DNA of 64,000 nt from Heterobilharzia americana (lineage: Eukaryota; Platyhelminthes; Trematoda; Strigeidida; Schistosomatidae): NCBI GenBank assembly GCA_944470555.2, contig OX104127.1, positions 90,048,708-90,112,707 on the forward strand. The letters run 5' to 3'. The position numbers and the translations under genes are program-made. How positions within the stretch are numbered: the stretch's first letter is position 1; each line of letters starts with the position of its first letter. Below are positions 46,735 to 57,030 of this stretch, one piece after another. The notes below the pieces were generated by a model. It saw nothing but the letters and a program-made list of their open reading frames with translations. It was not told the origin of the DNA and did no database searches.

Positions 46735-46850
46735 TCGTGGTTACGAGCCGCTGAGGAGCGGCACACCAGGACGAAATGGCTGTCCAACCCCCCAGGTTTC
46801 CGGTGCTTCTCCAACTGATGTTAGTTCATGATGAATTCCAACCTAAATTG
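46735..46850 (+). repeat. Family B repeat, right arm of a second inverted pair
   Basis: Hammerhead module with the core CTGAGGA (46753-46759) and GAAA (46776-46779) kept, but stem II destroyed (GCGG opposite GGAC). Then comes the tail CTCCAACTGATGTTAGTTCA and TGATGAATTCCAACC. A GGTTCGAACCCTGG element (46718-46731) just upstream is a B-box-like relic of the head. Confidence 0.6.
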
Positions 46851-46914
46851 TCAAGAATTACCATTTATTGATCCTTGTAATCCCCCCCCCCTCCCTTGTT
46901 ACATTAGATTGAAT

Positions 46915-47045
46915 TCATCTATCTCTGTTGGTATATAGGCTACTATGAGGATGCCTCGATACTGCCTGGATATTTATTGTTGTAGTTGACTTGGTTGTGT
47001 CTGGCAGTGTAATCCAGGACGCGCGTTCCGTCCTATTCGTGACTC
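46915..47045 (-). repeat. Family A repeat with decayed hammerhead
   Basis: Minus-strand order is hammerhead, CACTGCCAGACACAACC spacer, then the shared tail (GGCAGTATCGAGGCATCCTC). Stem III and cleavage site are perfect (ACGCGCGTC then CTGGAT), but the core reads TTGAAGA and GGAA, and stem II retains only part of GTCC/GGAC. Predicted inactive. Confidence 0.6.
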
Positions 47046-47317
47046 TTCAATTGGACTTTGATTTAACTTCAGTGGCTGACCAATGTGCACCATAATGATA
47101 ACAAAATATCAACATGTTTACAATACCCGAAAGAATAGTTGACCAATTTTCTGGGTTATCAGGCAATCCTTCAAGTCTTTTAAGACTTTTTATCAGTTGC
47201 ACAATGAGTATTGTTTTGTTCATCACTAGCATTTCTCTCCTACATGTCTTCAAAATGTACTGTTCAGTCTCCAGAACTAAAAAGCTAGTCAAGTTTACTG
47301 GATTGTACCAGTAGGTC

Positions 47318-47420
47318 AGGGGTTCGAGCCTTTCTCCATCTGCCAGGTTGTATCGTTAACCTGTATGAAGCAAGAGTGATCCACAGCGAAGCGAACAAAC
47401 TGTCAGGTTGTCACTGAGTT
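47318..47420 (+). repeat. Possible tRNA-related repeat, family E copy 1
   Basis: Contains a B-box-like GGGGTTCGAGCC (47324-47335) followed by CCAGGTTGTATCGTTAACCT, which has a diverged match at 56990-57025. Weak evidence; only two copies seen. Confidence 0.3.
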
Positions 47421-47752
47421 GTACACAAAATTCAGTCAGATTAGTTTTGTGTTAACTGGGAACATAATTATGTGGAACTAAAAAAAGCTTTGAGATTTTA
47501 AAGTTCACATTGAATATTCATCAAGAAGATTGATTTAGAGAATGACTGTTCTGTAAGTCTATGAATATAGCCATTAAATTGCATACATAACATTTCCGGA
47601 TGAAATAGTTCTACAGAGAGATAAAACTGAAAGAACGCGAAAAATAGTGAGTTTCATCTTGATTGAGGTCAGAATATATAACAGATCGGTAATGAATGAG
47701 AATATTTCGTCCTTTAATCAAACTAAGATGAGAGTAAAGCTCTGGTGTTTGA

Positions 47753-47788
47753 TTGTGTGTGTGTGTGTGTGGGTGGGTGTGTGGGTGA
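47753..47788. repeat. (GT)n microsatellite, imperfect
   Basis: GT repeats with GGGTGGGTGT interruptions. Confidence 0.9.
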
Positions 47789-48037
47789 GAGAGGAAACAT
47801 AAACTTCATGACAAGGTGGAGAAAGCTGTTGTTATTGTTTTGATGAGATCTTACACATTCGAAATCTTGTTTACAAAAAGAAAAATGCGTTTAACATTAT
47901 TTGAGGTGAGGAGGACAGGGTGGGGGTAACGAAATGACCAGTAAAAGTAATACATGGACATAAAATCTATACGAAATAGCTAAATGTATTCAATATGTTG
48001 AATAAGCACCACGTTGATCTGTTATTTTGAAACTTAG

Positions 48038-48950
48038 AACCTCACTACGTTCCAGCCTCACAATTAAGAGCATGGTACGACCACTACCAGTATCCGACAT
48101 TTTGTCATGTAAGTTTAGTATGGCACTCTAGATTAAAAATATTATAATAAATGGAGTGTGGCTAAACGTTATCCCCTGGTCTGTCATGGGTTAGCGCGCT
48201 AAGTGTGAAAATGCATGTTTTCTGTTTTCTGAAGGCGTATTTTACTTATTTCTACACTTCAAAACACCGTTAATCATTTTGTCGTCTTTTATATAGTCTA
48301 TTCGTATGAAGACTACTATCCGTGGTGGACGTCTTCGGTAGAAAAATGGTGAGTTTACTTATGAAGAATGATGCTCGTAAATTAGAGCCAAGTAATTGTG
48401 ATTTAAAATTATAGTAAGGAAGAATTATGATTGCAGTTTAGACTTCAGTTCAAGTTGAAATTGGTGGTAAGTGAAGTTGTAAAGAAAATCAAAGGACTGT
48501 GAATATATTCTTGTATGTGGTTGTAACTTCAGTGTCAAGTTTTTATTTATGAGACAATGCTCTGTTTTAAAGTAGGGTAGTTAATGCAAAACAGGTGCAA
48601 TACTGTTTCAGAAGGATTTCCTCGACAAACTATTAGGAAGAGTGAAACGCTTAGTGAGTCGAATTATTGAAGCGTTATGGAATGTTGAAGACACCAAAAG
48701 AAAGCAATTACCTGCTTCTTCTCTTCCTCCTGACTCTATGATCTCACCCTATTTATTAAGGTTCTCCCTACCCCTGTTATCTCCTATGAATCTACCTGGA
48801 TTTCTTCTTTCCTTCAGTTTTTTGCACTTCCTCTCCCTTGATTTCCTTGGACATCTTGTCTGTCTTCTTTTTATGACCAGTCTGAACAACTGTTTTATGA
48901 CACGACACTTGAGGAACCCATCTGCATCACGATCCTTGAACAAATCATAA
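48038..48950 (+). CDS. Candidate short-exon host gene, unrecognised
   Basis: Three open segments have good splice signals. Exon A 48038-48108: acceptor TTTTGAAACTTAG, donor GTAAGT. Exon B 48297-48348: acceptor GTCGTCTTTTATATAG, donor GTGAGT. Segment C starts at 48612 after AATACTGTTTCAG and stays open to 48950. A joined to B is open and includes an ATG at 48070 and a Tyr/Trp-rich stretch, YSYEDYYPWWTSSVEK. The exact B to C junction after the TTTCAG acceptor gives an immediate stop. In its own open frame, C reads KDFLDKLLGRVKRLVSRIIE and then a hydrophobic stretch; that frame joins A directly in its other frame, skipping B. I do not recognise the product. Chance splice-like signals are a real possibility. 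Confidence 0.22.
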
Positions 48951-49961
48951 AATCCCTACGAATTTAATCAACATCCAACTGCTCGTGGGGCAAACCAGAG
49001 CTACAGCAGGCGATTGGGTAAACCTACTGCATCGAAACCCATCAAAGATCTGAAATTGTTCTCCAAGATCCAGAAGCGAACGTAAAGAAATCAAAACCAG
49101 CTCGTGAAAAGATATCGGGCATTGGAAGATGAGTTTGAAATATACTTCCTTTTATTCTGCTTCAGATTTGCTTATGAGCTTATATTTAGCAAGAAAAAGT
49201 TCACTGTTGGTGTACGTCAGGTGAAACGATGACAGATGGATGAAGTGAATGAACTCTTGCATTGGAAACTCTGTTCACATGAAAGTTCTACAGAAACTAT
49301 ATATTTGAATTAACTCATGATAAATACACATCCAGGTATAATAGTCTCTGATGTTGCGTTGTAATGAAATCGTCATGCTTTTGGTTTTACTAGTTTTATG
49401 GTTAGAGAATGTTCATATAAATCAGTGCTTAATCAGGATGTATTTTAATTATCACGTCCCCCCGTAAAGCCTACATTATTACATTTACGAGTTGCAATTC
49501 AACTCATCAGGTAGGATAGTGTTTGTTTAAAGTGCCTAACCTTTACCGGAAGAAATAGATAACTGGAATGAAGTAAAATGCAATACACAGGCCTTAATAG
49601 TTATTCGCCCTACTCATTGTTGACCTACTTACACTATATTCCTCTACTACTGTTAATCCCATCTTATCAAGTAATGCTAGTGCAAATCAATGATTTCTAC
49701 GTTGTCTTTCAACGTATAGTATATGATAAGTACTAAGGTAGATATCCATAGGAATAAGAGTGTCAACTGATGACTGCAGACAAGTGTTCATGCTTGCAGT
49801 ACACACATAAAATTTCATTCACCGTTTTCCACTTACAAGCACCAAAAGAAAAGGGATATTTCAACACAAAGCATAAAGAATTTTAGTATACAAACGTTTC
49901 CGATTTGGTGGTTTGTGATGACTTATTGATTAATTCCAAGTTGGTATTCACTATGTTCGAG
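48951..49961. other. AT-rich stretch, nothing recognised
   Basis: No repeat or coding signal identified. Confidence 0.4.
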
Positions 49962-50115
49962 GGTGATATGTAGGAGATGGTGTGAGGAAGAAATAAAAGC
50001 TTCTGGACAGTCGTGGAGGCAGGTTAGAAAAATTGCAGAGAATAGAGTGCAAAGGAGAAGTGGAACTGAAGCCCTATGTTCCACTAGGAACCCAGGGGAA
50101 AAATTATAATAAATA
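49962..50115 (+). mobile_element. SR2-like element, 5'-truncated 3' end (copy 4)
   Basis: About 150 bp matching the last part of the SR2-like elements: GTGTGAGGAAGAAATAAAAG, then the TGGAGGCAGGTTAGAAAAAT segment, CACTAGGAACCCAGGGGAAA and a TAATAAATAAT tail. The short 5'-truncated form is typical of target-primed reverse transcription. Confidence 0.75.
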
Positions 50116-50124
50116 ATTAAATCA

Positions 50125-50300
50125 CCATGAACTGACATCAGTTGGAGAAACATTGACAACAAGGGGGAAGTGGACAGCTGTTTCGTCCTAGTATGGGACT
50201 CCTCAGCAGTACGTACCCATAACCCTGCTAGGAATCGAACCCAGGACTTTCAAGTCCCGCGGCCACCACGTAACTATTAAGCCACTGGGTCAGTCCATGA
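50125..50300 (-). repeat. Family B repeat with intact head and hammerhead
   Basis: Minus-strand order is a tRNA-like head, linker GGGTTATGGGTACGT, hammerhead, spacer, tail CTCCAACTGATGTCAGTTCA. The head (about 50296-50228) reads GACCCAGTGGCTTAATAGTT with an anticodon-arm-like GGAC/GTCC hairpin, a good B box (GGGTTCGATTCC) and AGGGTT at its end pairing with GACCC. This is the clearest tRNA-head plus ribozyme fusion in the window. Confidence 0.7.
50166..50218 (-). ncRNA. Hammerhead ribozyme candidate, family B
   Basis: The core is intact on the minus strand: CTGAGGA, stem II GTCC/GGAC (perfect, loop CATACTA), GAAA, stem III ACAG/CTGT (perfect, loopless) and cleavage triplet GUC. Stem I is weakened: ACTG faces CACT, so only two pairs form next to the core. 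It has the best stems II and III of the four intact cores. Confidence 0.6.
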
Positions 50301-50354
50301 CGAATACCAATTTGAAACCAATTAATAAATCTCCACAAATACCTAAATCAAATC

Positions 50355-50575
50355 ATTGATGAGAGGTGATTCCTAAAGTTCCAATGAGAAATTGTGACCG
50401 ATGAAGTGAACCTGGTGGACGTGTAGACAAATACTCAACGATGGCAGTGGATGATGGTCGAGCTGTGTCGCGAACTGACAGAAGTAGGAAATATGGACCA
50501 TTGGATTCTGACCCAGTAAGTCAATGTTAACGTGCTAGTCACAGAACCTGAAGGTCCTGGGTGGGTACATATGTC
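50355..50575 (+). repeat. Family B repeat, leader and head only
   Basis: Leader (GAGAGGTGATTCC...GAACTGACAGAAG) and tRNA-like head (TGACCCAGTAAGTCAATGTT to GGTCCTGGGT) match 39785-39985. The sequence diverges before the hammerhead. It lies 55 bp from the inverted family B unit at 50125-50300, a third inverted pair. Confidence 0.6.
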
Positions 50576-50692
50576 TGTGAAGCCAGGCTTCCTTAAATGT
50601 ACCAGAAGCAAGCGTCTACATGGATAATAAAAAGTTGTGAATGTTCTACAGGTACCGTAATGATACTCACAATTTCACGTTGCTATAAAGGG

Positions 50693-50850
50693 TAGAATTG
50701 CTCGACCTCTGTTGGCAGATGGGCTCGTAGGCGGATGCCTTGATACTCTCAGGAAATTCATGATGTTGTATTGATCTTGGTGGCAAGCAGAGGAATCCAG
50801 GAAATACGTTTTGTCCTATTCGGGACTTGTCAGCTGGATGTAGCTGCAAC
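50693..50850 (-). repeat. Family A repeat with decayed hammerhead
   Basis: On the minus strand: GCTACATCCAG (stem I 5' strand), CTGACAA (one core base changed), GTCC/GGAC stem II, AAAA in place of GAAA, then CTGGATTCC (stem I 3' strand) and the family tail through CATCCGCCTACGAGCCCATC. The stems are good but two core changes predict no activity. Confidence 0.65.
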
Positions 50851-51254
50851 CCAGTGACTCATGAGAGTTAGTAGGTCGAGATTTTGAATGATTTCTAACA
50901 ACATTGGTAAATATTTAGATAACTCCTAAGTTTCTAAAATCTACCTTAGGCCTGATGAGATAACCTGGCTTATGAATCTTAATAGTATACTACAGTCTAC
51001 TGGGATTATTAGTCAAATAAACTGAAATGGAATTACATTCATGCAACTCTGTTTTTAACCTCGCCTGGTTAACTAGATCACTAGTTACTAGCCGGTCCTA
51101 AGCCTGGGTAAAGAGGGCAGGTTGGGAATAGGGCTAGCCACTCTACACCGTAAAACAAATCTAACCACCAAAGAAACTTCAAAGCACAAACGAAATATAA
51201 AAAATAAAAACAAAATTATGCCTCGCTGGAATCGGAGAGGCGAAATGATGCCGG

Positions 51255-52016
51255 TTGGTGAAAGCCTTCGGGAAGCCAATTGACCGGGCCGATGTGTCTT
51301 ATCTTCTCCCGATGAAAGCGAAAGTAAACGTGGGGACATGGAATGTCTGCACCATGTTTGAACCCAGCAAAGCTGCCCAGATTGCAAACGAGATGAGAAC
51401 GTATCACATTGAAGTGCTTGGAATTTGTGAAAGCAGATGGAATGGGAGTGGACTCTCCAAACTGTCAACTGGGAAGGAGTCAATAATCTACACCGATACT
51501 GTCACCCAGACGAAAAACACGAGCACACTGAGTTGTGGAGTGGCTATCATGATGTCCCCAACAGCATCGAAGACTCTCTCCTCTCATGCAGTGGGAACCA
51601 ATCTCCTCCACGATCTGCATCATGACAGCAACATTCAACTCAAAAGGAAGGAATGTCACAATCATTCAATGCTACACCATGCACCTACAAATAATGCAAA
51701 TGAAGAGAAGAAGGAGGAATTCTACAGACAACTGCAATCAACACTGGATAATGCGCCACTCCAGTTGGCGATATCAAAATTCCAATGGGCAACATGAATG
51801 CTAAAGTGGGAATGGAAAACACAGGAAGAGAACAAACCATGGGTCGAGAAGAGCTCGGTGAGGTGATGAACGAGAATGGAGGATTGTTTGCAGAATTGTG
51901 TGCGTTCAACAGTTTGGTGATTGGAGGCAGTGTGTTGGAGCACAAGAATATTGACAAAGCGACATGGATTTCACCAGATGGACGCTTTAAAAATCAGACT
52001 GATGTCATCTCAATGT
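51255..52016 (+). pseudogene. SR2-like copy 3 endonuclease, broken
   Basis: 180 codons are open from NVGTWNVCTMFEPSKAAQIA through HIEVLGICESRWNGSGL and SCGVAIMMSP to FQWAT-stop at 51797. The next frame carries MGNMNAKVGMENTGREQ to ISPDGRFKNQTDVISM (51785-52018). The active site motif is GNMN rather than GDMN. The frameshift between the two parts is at the same place as in copy 1. Confidence 0.8.
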
Positions 52017-52269
52017 GAAGAAAGTGGAGACGAAGTCTACTAGACACAAGATCAAGAAAAGGAGCAGATATAGGTTCAGACCACTATCTAGTACAAGGAA
52101 CCTACCTTCAAGATCAAGTAGAAAGCCTTCAGAGAAGTTGATGACAGACCACAGTTCAAGTTGAACAACCAGAACAGAAACTGAACTGAAGGACAAAACT
52201 ACAAAAAATATCTTCATGTCAGTCAGTCATCAGGACAAAATGGGAAACATTGAACAACATCTCTGAATA

Positions 52270-53124
52270 AACCTGAGTGGAAGAACACTGGGACTCTTTG
52301 AAAGCTATCTGGAAAGAAACATGCATAACCATATTAGGAAGAAAGGGGAAACAAGACAAGGAATGGATCTCGATGGACACATGGAAGCTGATAGAAGAAA
52401 GGAAGATGGTGAAGCCGAAGATGAACCAGTGCAAGGATGCAGAACAAAAAGAAGAACTGAGTACAACGTATAAAACACTACACTGGACAAAGGAGTGATG
52501 AAGAGTGCACGCAAAGACAAAAGACACTTCTACGGCACACCAGCAAGTGAAGCAGAACAGGCTGCAGGTAGAAGAGACAGAGACCTGACAACATTGTATC
52601 AAATAACCAGGTTACTATCTATCTGGGAAGAGATCAACGCAGATGAAACCAATAAAGGATGATGAAGGAAATCTAATTACGAAAGAAGAGAAACAAAGGA
52701 AACGATGGGCCAACCACTTCAAAAAGCTCTTGAATCGACCACCACCTGCACTTCGTCCAGAAATACCACCTACAGCCGCTGAACTACAAGTGAACATAAA
52801 CCCTCTAACAAGAGTGGAAGTCCTGAATGCCATAAAGCTACTGAAATCCGGAAAGCAGCAGGACCAGATGGAATCCCGACAGAAGCACTGAGAACAGACT
52901 CAGAGATATCAGAAGCGGATACGCTCACACCACTCCTGTTGCAGAAGGTTTGTGAAGAAGGGCTACCTTGTCAAACTCCCAAAGAAAGCAAACCTAAGTC
53001 TTTGCAAAAACTGGCGTGGAATCATGCTCCTATCCCTGTCCACCCGCAACAAGCAAAATATTAAGCCACATCATCCCAGAGAGAGAGACTAAAGGATGTG
53101 CTGGATTCAAAACTTCGACCGGAA

Positions 53125-53155
<31 letters not shown>

Positions 53156-54341
53156 ACTGACTGGCTGGCTGGCTGGCTGGATTCAGGAAGTACAAATCAT
53201 GTGAGGACCAAATCCCAACGCCACGCTACACATCATCATAGAACACAGTATACAATGCCAGTCAACCCTCTACCCCACCTCAACTTCATCGACTTCGAAT
53301 AGGCCTTCTACAGTGTCGACCGAGAAGTAATTTGCCAGGCAGTTGCTTCAACACTATCGAATACCACAAACCTTTGTCAACCTCATTCAACAACTATATG
53401 AAGACGCCACATGCCAGTCAAGTAATTCACAATGGGAAGCTCAGTGATGCCTTTGAAGTGAAGACAGGAGTGAAACAAGGCTGTCTACTATCACCCATGA
53501 TCTTCCTGATTACAGTCGACTGGATCATGCAACAAACAGTGAGGAGAGAGAAGAGGGAAATACAATGTCTGGACCGGGGAAGAGATCCTAGAAGATTTGG
53601 ATTTCGCCGATGATGACTTATGTCTAATGTCACACAAACTTGAAGATCTACAGCCGAAATCCAACAAGTTGACAGGAAATGCAGGTAGGGCAGCGAAGAC
53701 GAGACTTCAAGTAAACGTGAATGTAGAGAAGATAGAGGTGATGAAGATACCTAACCAACAACAACAACAAACTCCGATCACCGTCAATGGGAGAAACTTA
53801 AAGGAAGTAGCCTCTTTCACCTATCTAGGAAGCACTGTCTCAACTACAGGCGGCACAGGCACAGACGAGGATTTCAAAGCAACCCGGATCGGAAAAACAA
53901 GACAGGCGTTCATTAGCCCGAAACCTGTGTGGAGATCTACTGCACTACACTCAGCATGTGGAGAAAGATCCGGATTTTCAACACCGACATCAAGTCAGTG
54001 CTTCTGTATGGCTCAGAGACTCGGCGAGTTACGAAAGGGATTTCCAACAAACTACAGACATTCATCAACAACTGCCTGCAATGGCTCATTACTGAGGCTT
54101 AGATGGGTTGCTAGAAAGAATAAGCAACAAGGAACTCTGGCTGGCCGGGCAACGAACCAACCAAGAACCCATAACTCAACAAATATGCAGAAAGAAGGAA
54201 GTGGAGATGGATGGGATTGGTCATGCACTGAGAAGACCGACTGGAGACGTCACGCGTCAGGCAAGCCACTGGAGTGGAACCCTGATGGGAATCGACGAGT
54301 TGGGCGTCCGAGGTGAGGATGACATGGAGGAGATCGTGTGA
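52270..54341 (+). pseudogene. SR2-like copy 3 linker, RT and C-terminus, broken
   Basis: The linker (52277-52498) has WISMDTWKLIEERKMVK, and 52643-52891 has EEKQRKRWANHFKKLLNRPP and VEVLNAIKLLKSGK. RT: LINF-like block near 53280, VKTGVKQGCLLSPMIFLITV (motif B, about 53455-53515) and DFADDDLCLMSH with intact F-A-D-D at 53603-53614. C-terminus: VASFTYLGSTVSTTGG (about 53810), SVLLYGSET (53995 on) and the RKKEVEMDGIGHALRR block (54188 on). Motif A is damaged (FIDFE-stop-AFYSVD near 53288-53315). Several frameshifts. Confidence 0.8.
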
Positions 54342-54472
54342 GGAGGAAATGAGAGCTTCTGGGCTGTCGTGGAGCCAGGTTCAAAAGATTTCAGAGGAGA
54401 GAGTGGAATGGAGACGTGCTACTGAAGCCCCATTATCCGTTAGGAACCCAAACGACAAATAATAATAAAAGA

Positions 54473-54694
54473 AACTGTTTTTGAATATATTTACGGTACT
54501 CATTAACTTTCCGATTAAATTTCTATTGTCGCAGTTATTTTTGTTACCTTTTTATTAACTGTTAGTGGTTACACATAACAGAAACTTAATTCTCTGTGTT
54601 AATTGTTTTTAGGTCCGGTACATGTCCGTTGAACAATATTTGATTCCAAACATAAAAACTTGGTCAACATTTAACAACGGATAGTTTATCAATA
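54473..54694. other. Spacer, nothing recognised
   Basis: Short AT-rich stretch between the SR2-like tail and the next SINE-like repeat. Confidence 0.4.
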
Positions 54695-54860
54695 AACTAA
54701 GCCGTTGTTTGGCAGACTAGTATTTATACTAAATTCGAACGAGTGACCACCTAGTAGTTCACTTGGTATAGCATCAGGCTGAAAAACTGGTAGTCGCTGG
54801 TTCGAATCCGGTCGCGGTCAAAATTCTCATTTAACTGAGATTTATATCAATAAATGTAAC
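54695..54860 (+). repeat. tRNA-derived SINE-like repeat, family C copy 3
   Basis: Upstream GTTTGGCAGACTAGTATTTA matches family C copies 1 and 2. 54745-54819 is 75 nt and tRNA-like: GACC...GGTC acceptor ends, D-arm TAGTTCACTTGGTATAGC, anticodon-arm CAGGCTGAAAAACTGG (GAA in the loop) and a perfect B box GGTTCGAATCC (54799-54809). It ends TCAAAATTCTCATTTAACTG, like copy 2. It looks the least decayed of the three heads. Confidence 0.7.
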
Positions 54861-56202
54861 TTGTATGCGGATATTTGGCCAATTTACTGTTCAATGCTTC
54901 AATAGGTAAGCAACATTCGACGTATAGGCAACAAATATTCATTTTTGATAGGACTGCAATATTCATGAATAAAAAATTACAATCTCAGATAGTAGTTTAT
55001 CACTGGTTTGTGATTGGTTAAAAATATGGCTCAAATTTCCAACGCCCACCTGTTATTGTAGTATGAAGTAGGAATGAGGAAAATTGAATTCAATCGATTT
55101 TCTTATCAATGCGCTTAGTAAACTCTCTCAAATACAAGCCTACTAGCAGTGAACAGTAAGAACTCAAAACTAGGCCAATGAAGCTGCAGTTATTAAATAC
55201 AGCCAGTCAGCAACTAAATCCTGAGTACCTCAATCAGCACCCAGTAGTGAAATGCATTCAGTGGATTTATGAACCTATACAATGGCCAGAAAACAGTCGC
55301 GATAAGCATGATTACAGTTATATTACAGATTATGTCTATCTTGTTTCTATCAGATGATCAGTGATGCTCGCTGGAATACTGTGTACATAATCATTATATC
55401 CCTCTTTAAGGTGAATACAATAAGAAAAGTGTAAACGATACCTCATGGATTGCTTTATCGAAATAGCACCTGAATTGCTAATAAAGGGCTCGAAGAACCG
55501 TAACTTTCTTATCCCTAGGATGTTCTGTTAATCCTAAAGTCGATTACGTCTTAAGTTATACCCCTCCACTCTACCAAATTGTAACTGAAGGGACTACTCA
55601 ATTCTGATGTTCAGAATTTCACTTGCTGATTTTGGATCTGGTATACATTCTTTTTGTTTCCATCCGATCAGAACAACTCAGAGGATAACAGGAGAGTATA
55701 AAACAATTTCACTTTCTTTTTGGAGAGTCTACGAGATAAAGTAACTGCACACAAAGTTAGCTCGGAGTCATCCTCATAAAACCCTAAGTTCTCACAGTTG
55801 ACAAGGACTCGTAAAAGCGTTGACTGAGCAAATGCTCAATTCTTGATAGTGATAAGTTTCCACAAGGTTCATTGATTCATTCAGGAGAGAACTGAATAGA
55901 TATGTAGTAGTTAAAGAAAGCTAAATATGAGCTGTAGAACCCTATATCCTGTATTCTTATTGCTAAAAATCAAAACTGTTCCCTTTAATATTTAAGCTTC
56001 ACTTCATAAACTGATTTCGTAGGCCACTTGTGAACATTTTGTGAAGCGCAGAAATATTTCACAATGGGAACGGAATATCATGGGTCAAAACTCAAAAATT
56101 ATTACAACTAGGAGGATTTACTAGCTGCAAATTGAAAAATGATATAAATCTCGAAAGTTAAATTCCTGAGGATTGTGAACAGAAGACTAAGTTATAAGGT
56201 AA

Positions 56203-56204
<2 letters not shown>
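54861..56204. other. AT-rich stretch, nothing recognised
   Basis: 1.3 kb with no gene or repeat identified. Confidence 0.4.

Positions 56205-56278
<74 letters not shown>
56205..56278. repeat. (AT)n microsatellite
   Basis: About 74 bp of uninterrupted AT repeat, starting in TTTATATAT. Confidence 0.95.
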
Positions 56279-56281
<3 letters not shown>

Positions 56282-56924
56282 CAACATTTTCTGAAAAGAA
56301 CGAAACGTTTGGTCACATATATACATTAAGTTCGGATGAGGCCACGGTGACATTTACTCCACGCCAGAAAAACCTCATAACCCGAAAAATGATCAGTTTT
56401 ACAATCTTCCAGCTGCCCTGATTGGTTTGCCTTCAAACATTGAGGAATAATATGCAGATATTTAGGTGAATGATACAATCATCCATACATTTCGCCATAG
56501 AGACACACATAAGGACGCAACTGCGCAGTTAAGCAAAAAACTCATTCGTTTATGCCCGCACATATACAGGCTACTAATAATTGATCACTTTATTTACTGC
56601 ACCTTATGATAAGAAGTACCTTATTACCACCCTCACATCCCATTTATTAATGAGTGAATATCAGTGTGAAAGTAGTGTGATTTTGGTGGCAGAATTTGTA
56701 TTCAGCTTTTTTTAGTTTGTTTTTCTGACTTGGTGATAATTAAAGTGTGATGAAAACCTAGATAATGATAAAAATTCCAAGCAACAGTCTTTGCATTATC
56801 AGTCATCAAGTCTGCTAATCGAGATACAACATCCAACTCATAACTGATTTTCACTTCAATTACTAGTGATTTTGACCAACTTTTGACATAACCAGAAGAT
56901 GGAAAACTGCTTCCACATGAAGCA
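56279..56924. other. Nothing recognised
   Basis: A 97-codon minus-strand open segment (56702-56995) is unassigned and is probably chance. Confidence 0.35.
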
Positions 56925-57030
56925 GTGACCAATTGGTCAAGATACTGAACTTTCACCCGGTGGATCACGGATTCAAAGCGCGCTTGGCCTACCAAGGTTT
57001 AAACAGTCAAGTTGTATCATTAACCTTCAC
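56925..57030 (+). repeat. Possible tRNA-related repeat, family E copy 2
   Basis: ACCAATTGGTCAAGATACTG (A-box-like) and ACGGATTCAAAGC (degenerate B box) are followed by CAAGTTGTATCATTAACCTT, which matches 47347-47366. Weak. Confidence 0.3.

Larger units (their letters stand above)
51057..54472 (+). mobile_element. SR2/RTE-like element, copy 3, near full length
   Basis: About 3.4 kb, from ACCTCGCCTGGTTAACTAG to GACAAATAATAATAAAAG. The 8-mer CTGTTTTT occurs just outside both ends (51049-51056 and 54475-54482) and is a plausible short or eroded target duplication. It is very similar to copy 1 over shared parts but keeps the middle region copy 1 has lost (52050-52586). An internal (CTGG/CTGA)n expansion lies at 53127-53180. 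Confidence 0.85.

Noticed and set aside
46629..46890. Poly-C runs at 46629-46641 and about 46884-46892 as regulatory or G-quadruplex elements
   Set aside because: Isolated homopolymer runs next to decayed repeats, with no quartet spacing. They could also be sequencing error.
56702..56995. 97-codon minus-strand open frame as a gene
   Set aside because: No motif and no splice context, and it overlaps a possible tRNA-related repeat; probably chance.
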